A stretch of 64,000 nucleotides of DNA. Origin: Villigracilis sp024434165 (GTDB taxonomy: Bacteria; Chloroflexota; Anaerolineae; Anaerolineales; Villigracilaceae). This document shows, piece by piece, positions 56,859 to 64,000 of this stretch (position 1 is its first letter; every line of letters begins with the position of its first letter). The DNA is taken from positions 56,814 to 120,813 of the forward strand of contig SZPK01000010.1 of assembly GCA_030263665.1 (NCBI GenBank). Reading direction: 5' to 3'. The notes below the pieces were generated by a model. That model was not told where the DNA came from. It ran no database searches and saw only the letters and a program-made list of their open reading frames with translations. A program made the translations under genes and the position numbers.

Positions 56859-57497
56859 ATGTCTAAAACTTATCTCGTACCCTTGGCTGAGATTCGCCGC
56901 GAGCAGACGGTGGTCAATTCGCGCTTCATTGCCACGCTTGCGCCTGCGTTTTCCATCGAGGAAGCGCGCGCCTTCCTAAAGCGGATTCGTGAAGAGTTTG
57001 CAGACGCAACTCATAACGTCCCGACGTATATCATCGGCGGCGGGAATACTGTCGCCGAATACTTCTCCGATGATGGCGAACCTTCAGGGACGGCGGGCAA
57101 ACCCGCCTTGACCGTCCTGCGTGGCAGCGGACTCGGCGATGTGGCTTTGGTCATCACCCGCTATTTCGGCGGGACTCTGCTTGGCACAGGCGGGCTGGTC
57201 AAGGCGTATACAGAGGCGGCGCAATCCGTGGTCAATGCTGTGGAGCGGGGACAGCGCGTCCCCGTCCATGTGGCGATGGCGGCGATTCCATATAACCTGT
57301 TGGAACGAATTAGGTTGTTGGCGTCAAAAAATCACGGCAAGGTTTTGGGGGAGGATTATGCTGGAGATGTCACCCTGACTTTGCAGTTCCCGTTGGAGAA
57401 TTTTGAGAATTTTCAAGCCGACTTGCGCGAACTCTCGGCGGGGAAGATTCAAGCGGAAGTGATCGAGACGAAGGAAGAAATCGTAAAGGTCACTTAA
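56859..57497 (+). CDS. YigZ/IMPACT-family protein
   Basis: A 212-residue member of the YigZ/IMPACT family (UPF0029). The N-terminal domain has the signature FIATLAPAFSIEEARAFLKR near 23, ADATHNVPTYIIGG near 49, SDDGEPSGTAGKPALTVL near 70-87 and VALVITRYFGGTLLGTGGLVKAYTEAA near 95-121. A C-terminal DUF1949-type ferredoxin-like domain follows. Bacterial YigZ has been linked to translation or nucleotide handling, but its exact function is not settled. It probably has a leaderless mRNA. Confidence 0.88.
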   Translation: MSKTYLVPLAEIRREQTVVNSRFIATLAPAFSIEEARAFLKRIREEFADATHNVPTYIIGGGNTVAEYFSDDGEPSGTAGKPALTVLRGSGLGDVALVITRYFGGTLLGTGGLVKAYTEAAQSVVNAVERGQRVPVHVAMAAIPYNLLERIRLLASKNHGKVLGEDYAGDVTLTLQFPLENFENFQADLRELSAGKIQAEVIETKEEIVKVT

Positions 57498-57530
57498 ACA
57501 CAAAAGAGCACGAAGCCTTTTCCTTTGTGG

Positions 57531-60455
<2,925 letters not shown>

Positions 60456-60469
60456 TCGCCATCCGCCAT

Positions 60470-61261
60470 TCAGCCTTGAGCCACCAGCGCTTCCAAGCTT
60501 TCCGCCATCAGGGTGGGAGCGGGATTCCACGCCTCCGCCTCCGCGCGTGTGGATACACCGCTCAACACCAACGCAGTCGGGCATCCCACCGCCTGACCCG
60601 CCGCAATGTCCGTTTCGAGGCGGTCGCCCACCACAAGCGTGTCTGCCCTTGAGGTGCCCAGTCGTTTCAGCGCCAGTTCCATCAAATATGGGAAGGGCTT
60701 CCCCGCCACGACGGGCTGCACTCCGGTTGCAGAGGTCACCACCGCCAGCCACGAACCCGAACCGGGGATCTCTCCGCGCGGGGTGGGGAAGGTGCGGTCG
60801 GTGTTGGTTGTATAAAACGGCACGCCCGCCCGCACAAGCAGGGTCGCTTCGGCAACCTTCTGAAAGTTGATGCCGCGGTCAATGCCCATCACCACCGCCT
60901 CTGCCTGCGGGGCATTCTCCACACTCAATACTTCGAACCCCTTTTCTTCCAGCGCCGCACGAATGCCGTCTTCGCCGATCATGAAAATCTTCGTCCCGCG
61001 CGGGTGTTTCTGTGCCAGCAGGAATGCAATGCCCAGCGCCGAAGTCACAACCTGCTCGGGTTCCACATCCACGCCGAGGCTGCGTAGTTTCTTCCGGTAT
61101 TCTTCGGGAGTCTTTGTCCCGTTGTTGGTTGCGAATACGAATTTCAACCCGCGTTCGCGGATTCGTTTGAACGTCCCGGGCAGGTCGCCGATGGGCGCAT
61201 CACCCTTCCAGAGGACGCCGTCCATATCGAGGATAAGCGCTTTGATATTCGAAGGAATCAT
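60470..61261 (-). CDS. HAD-IIA (NagD-like) phosphatase
   Basis: A 263-residue HAD-superfamily phosphatase of the NagD/phosphoglycolate phosphatase group. Motif I is LILDMDGVLWKGDAPIG (nucleophile Asp12, acid Asp14), motif II FATNNGTKTPEEY near 43, the cap domain with MGIDRGINFQKVAEA, and motifs III/IV PVVAGKPFPYLMELALKRLG and DTLVVGDRLETDIAAGQAVG near 185-222. It lies just upstream of, and on the same strand as, the FAD/Fe-S hydroxyacid dehydrogenase; if that enzyme used glycolate, this could be the phosphoglycolate phosphatase. That link is speculative. Confidence 0.87.
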   Translation of the reverse strand: MIPSNIKALILDMDGVLWKGDAPIGDLPGTFKRIRERGLKFVFATNNGTKTPEEYRKKLRSLGVDVEPEQVVTSALGIAFLLAQKHPRGTKIFMIGEDGIRAALEEKGFEVLSVENAPQAEAVVMGIDRGINFQKVAEATLLVRAGVPFYTTNTDRTFPTPRGEIPGSGSWLAVVTSATGVQPVVAGKPFPYLMELALKRLGTSRADTLVVGDRLETDIAAGQAVGCPTALVLSGVSTRAEAEAWNPAPTLMAESLEALVAQG

Positions 61262-61401
61262 GGTTTACGATTTGCGGTTTTGGATTTACACAGTCTGAAC
61301 TGCGCAACCTGCATTATAAACGCAAGACCTCGAAGATTTCTCCTCGAGGTCTCCACTGATCACTGATAACCGATCACCGGTCACTGATTACAAGTCACTG
61401 C
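61262..61401. repeat. Gap with a hairpin and a TGATCAC heptamer array
   Basis: The hairpin AGACCTCGA/TCGAGGTCT (61325-61333 and 61344-61352) is followed on the plus side by CACTGATCACTGATAACCG and GTCACTGATTACAAGTCAC up to the clpP stop. On the minus strand the hairpin probably terminates clpP. Confidence 0.75.
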
Positions 61402-62010
61402 CTACTTCACCTTCTCCGGCGTCTCGATCACATGATCCACAAGACCATATTCCACAGCCTGTTGGGCGTCAAGGTAGAAGTCGCGGTCGGCGTCGCGTTC
61501 GATCACTTCCAGGGGCTGCCCGGTGTGTTTGGCAAGCACGCCGTTGAGCAGGCTCTTCAAGCGCAGGATCTGTTTTGCCTGGATTTCGATATCCGTCGCC
61601 TGACCCTGCGCGCCGCCGAGCGGCTGGTGCATGTGGACCGTGGCATGAGGCAGGGCGTAGCGGCGGCCCTTGGTCCCGGCAGTCAGCAGCACGGTCCCGA
61701 ACGAGGCGGTCACGCCGATCGCAAACGTGCTGATGGGATTCGAAATCACCTGCATCGTGTCGTAAATCGCCAGACCGGCATAGATCTGACCGCCGGGCGA
61801 ATTGATATACATGCGGATTTCCTTTTCAGGGTCTTCGTGATTCAAAAACAATAACTGGGCAACGATCACATTTGCCACCTGGTCGTCAATCGGCGTGCCG
61901 AGGAAGATAATGTTGTTGCGGAGCAGGAGCGAATAGATGTCGTACGCGCGTTCGCCGCGCCCCGTGTTTTCAACGACCATCGGAACTACATTCTTAAAAT
62001 CTGGGATCAT
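61402..62010 (-). CDS. clpP: ATP-dependent Clp protease proteolytic subunit
   Basis: A 202-residue ClpP serine peptidase. The catalytic triad is present: Ser103 in GVTASFGTVLLTAG, His128 in ATVHMHQPLGG and Asp177 in ERDADRDFYL. IYSLLLRNNIIFLGTPIDDQVANVI and MYINSPGGQIYAGLAIYDTM complete the fold. It forms the chamber that degrades proteins delivered by ClpX or ClpA. The active-site segment TASFG differs slightly from the usual AASMG. AAGGAG precedes the ATG. The trigger factor gene lies upstream on the same strand, a common tig-clpP-clpX order; clpX is not here. Confidence 0.93.
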   Translation of the reverse strand: MIPDFKNVVPMVVENTGRGERAYDIYSLLLRNNIIFLGTPIDDQVANVIVAQLLFLNHEDPEKEIRMYINSPGGQIYAGLAIYDTMQVISNPISTFAIGVTASFGTVLLTAGTKGRRYALPHATVHMHQPLGGAQGQATDIEIQAKQILRLKSLLNGVLAKHTGQPLEVIERDADRDFYLDAQQAVEYGLVDHVIETPEKVK

Positions 62011-62150
62011 GATTTGTCTCCTTGTTTGACTGGGACAATCCTACCGGACTTGTGTTGGATTTTCATTAGAGTTTGATGGGCATCGCCCTGCGGCGGCGCC
62101 CGCCGCTTCTTCCTGGACCTCGCGCCTGCCAGCCCTCGAAAAAGGTTTTC
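62011..62150. other. Gap between tig and clpP
   Basis: No gene. A GC-rich inverted stretch (CCCTGCGGCGGCGCCCGCCGC, 62088-62108) may form a hairpin on the minus strand after tig. Upstream of clpP there is an AAGGAG ribosome site, but no clear promoter. Confidence 0.4.
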
Positions 62151-63554
62151 CTACTCCGCGGGCTTTTCCTGCCCATCCTCCGCCGGAGCGGATTCTGCAA
62201 CTTCGGCGGCTTTCTGCGCTTCCGCTTCGCGCTCCTCCGGCGATTTGTAATTGCCCGTCGCGATGGATTTCAACATATCCAGCGCCTTGCGGGTCATCAC
62301 GCGGCTGGCGGCGTCCATGGCGATGGCTTCGCTCAGTTGACGCTGTCCCTGCCGCCCGCCGCGGACCCGGTTCAAGTCCACGCCCTGCATGACAAGGCTG
62401 TTGAGGGCGTTGTTGTACTCCGCGCTCAACGCCTCATCGTCGAGTTGAATCTTCTCCCGGCGGACGATCTCATCCAGAATCAAGCCGCGCTCGAGGCGTT
62501 TCTTCGCCACCGGCTTGACCTCCTCTTCGATGAACTGCTCGCGCGTGGTATTGCGCATCTTGAAGTAGGTTTCCAACTCCATGCCCTGCTGGGCGAGGCG
62601 GTTGGCGAGGTCGTTGAGCACGTGCTCGCCTTCGTGCTCGAGCGTATGCTCGTGATATTTGATCGTTACGCGTTCCTTGAGTTTCTCGAGCAGTTCGACG
62701 AAATATTTGTCGTCATATTCGTTCTGCGAGCGGGTTTCGACATCTTTCCTGACCGCCTCCTTTAACTGCTCGAGCGTCTCGCCTGCGCCGGTCATCCTGG
62801 CGAAATCGTCGTTCAGGTCCGGCAGGGTCACTCCGCGCACGGTCTTGATGGTCGCTTCGATGACAGCCGTCTTGCCGTGCAGTTCTTCCAAATCCCAATC
62901 TTCGGGGAAGGTGTGTTCGATGGTCTTGCTCTCGCCAGCCTTCAACCCGACCAGCGCTTTTGCAAAACCGTTATAGGGCCATTCCGTGTCACGGTCTTCC
63001 TTGCGGACGAAGGTGGCAAAACCGGTGCGGTTCAATTCTGGAGTTTCCGATTTCACATCGAGCAGGACATAATCGCCGACTTCGATGGCGCGTTCCACGG
63101 TCTCGGTGGAGGCGTACATCTGACGCAGGTCTTCGAGCGCGGCATCCACAGCCGCCTGGTCGGGCGCCTTCCATTCATAGTCCATGCGGATGGAGTGATA
63201 ATCGCCGAGGTCCACTTCGGGGGCGAGCGGCACACGGAAGATGAACTTGGGCGGGTCCATGCTTTCGATATTTTCCAGCGTGCCGGATGCGCCCGGGTTC
63301 ACGTCCGCTTCCTTGAGGATGTTGGAATATTCGGCGTCAATGAACAGGTCAACCGCCTGCTCGGTGATCGCCGCCTCACCGTACATGCGCACGACGACGT
63401 GATAGGGCGCCTTGCCGGGGCGGAAACCGGGGATGTTCCCGCGCGAGGAGATTTTTGCCGCCGCGCGTTTTTTGTAGGTTTCCATCTTCTGCGGGTCAAC
63501 TTCCACGACCAGTTTGACGGAATGATCTTCCTGATATTGTTTTTCGATGTTCAA
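62151..63554 (-). CDS. tig: Trigger factor (ribosome-associated chaperone)
   Basis: Trigger factor binds nascent chains at the ribosome tunnel. The ribosome-binding domain has NIPGFRPGKAPYHVVVRMYG with the GFRxGK-like loop near 40-50. A peptidyl-prolyl isomerase domain (about 165-250, GDYVLLDVKSETPE, FAKALVGLKAGESKTIEHTFPE) and a long helical C-terminal arm follow, ending in an acidic Ala/Glu tail. The best start is TTG at 63554 (MNIEKQYQEDHS, 467 residues): GAGGT lies four bases upstream and the family begins this way. The longer frame from TTG 63575 has no ribosome site. Confidence 0.9.
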   Translation of the reverse strand: MNIEKQYQEDHSVKLVVEVDPQKMETYKKRAAAKISSRGNIPGFRPGKAPYHVVVRMYGEAAITEQAVDLFIDAEYSNILKEADVNPGASGTLENIESMDPPKFIFRVPLAPEVDLGDYHSIRMDYEWKAPDQAAVDAALEDLRQMYASTETVERAIEVGDYVLLDVKSETPELNRTGFATFVRKEDRDTEWPYNGFAKALVGLKAGESKTIEHTFPEDWDLEELHGKTAVIEATIKTVRGVTLPDLNDDFARMTGAGETLEQLKEAVRKDVETRSQNEYDDKYFVELLEKLKERVTIKYHEHTLEHEGEHVLNDLANRLAQQGMELETYFKMRNTTREQFIEEEVKPVAKKRLERGLILDEIVRREKIQLDDEALSAEYNNALNSLVMQGVDLNRVRGGRQGQRQLSEAIAMDAASRVMTRKALDMLKSIATGNYKSPEEREAEAQKAAEVAESAPAEDGQEKPAE

Positions 63555-63573
63555 AGTTACCTCTTCATTTTTC

Positions 63574-63606
63574 AAACCTGACAGGCTGTTGAGGCCTGTC
63601 AGGTTT
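63574..63606 (-). terminator. Hairpin between tRNA-Leu and tig
   Basis: AAACCTGACAGGC pairs with GCCTGTCAGGTTT around a short loop. It lies 12 bases after the tRNA 3' end on the minus strand and ends before the tig ribosome site. T-rich sequence follows weakly, so it could end tRNA transcription or act as a processing site. Confidence 0.6.
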
Positions 63607-63617
63607 CGTTATTGATA

Positions 63618-63702
63618 TGGTGGGGATGGTGGGGGTCGAACCCACACGTCTTGCGACATGGCGTCCTAAGCGCCACCTGTCTGCCAGTTCCAGCACATCC
63701 CC
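63618..63702 (-). tRNA. trnL: tRNA-Leu(UAG)
   Basis: An 85-base class II tRNA. The acceptor stem GGGGATG pairs with CATCCCC. The anticodon arm TGGCG-CTTAGGA-CGCCA gives anticodon TAG (UAG), read as leucine. The long variable arm TGTCGCAAGACGT, the T-arm GTGGG-TTCGACC-CCCAC and an encoded 3' CCA all fit. D-arm bases are GGAACTGGCAGA. Confidence 0.95.
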
Positions 63703-63730
63703 GGCGGTTCTGGGGTTTATCAGCGGCGGA

Positions 63731-63736
63731 ATTATA
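63731..63736 (-). promoter_or_regulatory. -10 box of the tRNA-Leu gene
   Basis: A minus-strand TATAAT lies 28 bases before the tRNA 5' end. No good -35 hexamer is 16-18 bases further up. Confidence 0.45.
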
Positions 63737-63781
63737 CCGTAAGGAACGCCCAAATATGAGGATTTTTTGTCCGCCCCGGAT

Positions 63782-63831
63782 CGAAAAGACCACCCCGCAG
63801 GATTCTGAGGAAACCTTGTGGGATGGTCTTC
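63782..63831 (-). terminator. Long hairpin terminator of the secreted-protein gene
   Basis: AAGACCATCCCACAAGG pairs with the CCTGCGGGGTGGTCTT arm; the minus-strand side ends in TTTT. It lies about 25 bases after the stop codon of the gene that enters from the right. Confidence 0.75.
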
Positions 63832-63855
63832 ACGGCATGTACCTGGCTCTGATTT

Positions 63856-64000
63856 TTACGGCACGTAGTACTCCACGATCAGCCGCGGACGGCTCGCCGC
63901 ACCCGCATTGCCGCTGTAGAGCTTGAGGAAATCCGCGCCGAAGTCGTTGTTGTCGTCCTTTGTAAAGCGCAGGCGGAACTGGGTAATGCCAGCCGGGTTG
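63856..64000 (-). CDS. Partial gene: C-terminus of a secreted DNRLRE-type beta-sandwich protein
   Basis: Only the last 47 codons and stop are present; the gene enters from the right edge. ITQFRLRFTKDDNNDFGADF followed by LKLYSGNAG and RPRLIVEYYVP is the typical C-terminal strand pattern of CBM96/DNRLRE-like domains, which sit in large exported carbohydrate-active or adhesion proteins. Nothing else can be said of the full protein. Confidence 0.65.
   Translation of the reverse strand, partial: NPAGITQFRLRFTKDDNNDFGADFLKLYSGNAGAASRPRLIVEYYVP

Noticed and set aside
60456..60752. N-terminal extension of the FAD/Fe-S dehydrogenase with many glycines
   Set aside because: It is the HAD phosphatase coding region read in another frame; the ATG at 60455 lies just after the phosphatase stop.

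Overview
The window looks like a chromosomal segment of an Anaerolineae-type member of the Chloroflexota. No marker gene proves this; the assignment rests on the gene mix. There is a coenzyme F420 biosynthesis and use cluster, a menaquinone pair (menA/menG), several non-pyrrolysine MttB-family methyltransferases, a cysteine-type NAD-linked formate dehydrogenase, lipoproteins with Thr/Pro-rich linkers and an ECF sigma factor paired with a LysM-bearing membrane anti-sigma-like protein. Nothing in it looks like phage or an insertion sequence. Genes are dense, mostly in short co-directional runs with many 4-bp ATGA overlaps.

Layout: 1-5.1 kb, a fragment of a molybdopterin-dehydrogenase operon, a TRIC-family membrane protein, and the sigma/anti-sigma pair. 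5.2-8.5 kb, a hotdog thioesterase divergent from a 2-hydroxyacid dehydrogenase, then menG divergent from menA. 8.6-11.9 kb, a SsuABC/NMT1-like ABC importer beside a TetR regulator with an operator-like palindrome. 12.4-17.7 kb, an F420 block: a LLM-family oxidoreductase, cofC, cofD, a truncated four-helix-bundle gene, an FbiB-C-like nitroreductase, cofE and npdG. 17.8-24 kb, an SsnA-like amidohydrolase, a membrane-anchored NACHT/HEAT NTPase, a coiled-coil zinc-ribbon protein and a class A beta-lactamase-like hydrolase. 24-37 kb, mixed housekeeping genes: proline dehydrogenase, acetyltransferases, an SDR, a GT-C-like membrane protein, DinB, an aminotransferase, a UbiA-like protein, moeA, a Kef-type antiporter and a lipoprotein esterase.

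37-54.7 kb is the metabolic centre. On the minus strand lie a methyltetrahydrofolate:corrinoid methyltransferase, an M20 amidohydrolase, four MttB-family methyltransferases (two of them a tandem duplication), a corrinoid protein and a GntR/FCD regulator. Divergently on the plus strand lie a NuoE-NuoF fusion, a ferredoxin-type subunit and FdhA. The simplest reading is corrinoid-dependent demethylation of one or more methylated amines, with the methyl group passed to tetrahydrofolate and formate oxidised to CO2 with NADH formation. 54.8-64 kb holds a TolB-like lipoprotein, an SDR, a YigZ-family protein, a two-part FAD/Fe-S 2-hydroxyacid dehydrogenase, a HAD phosphatase, clpP, tig, tRNA-Leu(UAG) and the end of a secreted-protein gene.

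The most unusual feature is structural. Most intergenic gaps carry short tandem arrays of 7-8 bp units of several sequence families. The same arrays, and longer palindromic elements, also lie in frame inside coding sequences (xdh-type FAD subunit, cofD, moeA, nuoEF, fdhA, S9 peptidase, FAD/Fe-S oxidase). Two palindromic insertions are exact multiples of three bases (81 and 54 bp). A second recurring feature is a TATAAT-like -10 hexamer 6-8 bases before an ATG with no usable Shine-Dalgarno sequence, which suggests leaderless mRNAs; in one case a single symmetric -10 serves two divergent genes.
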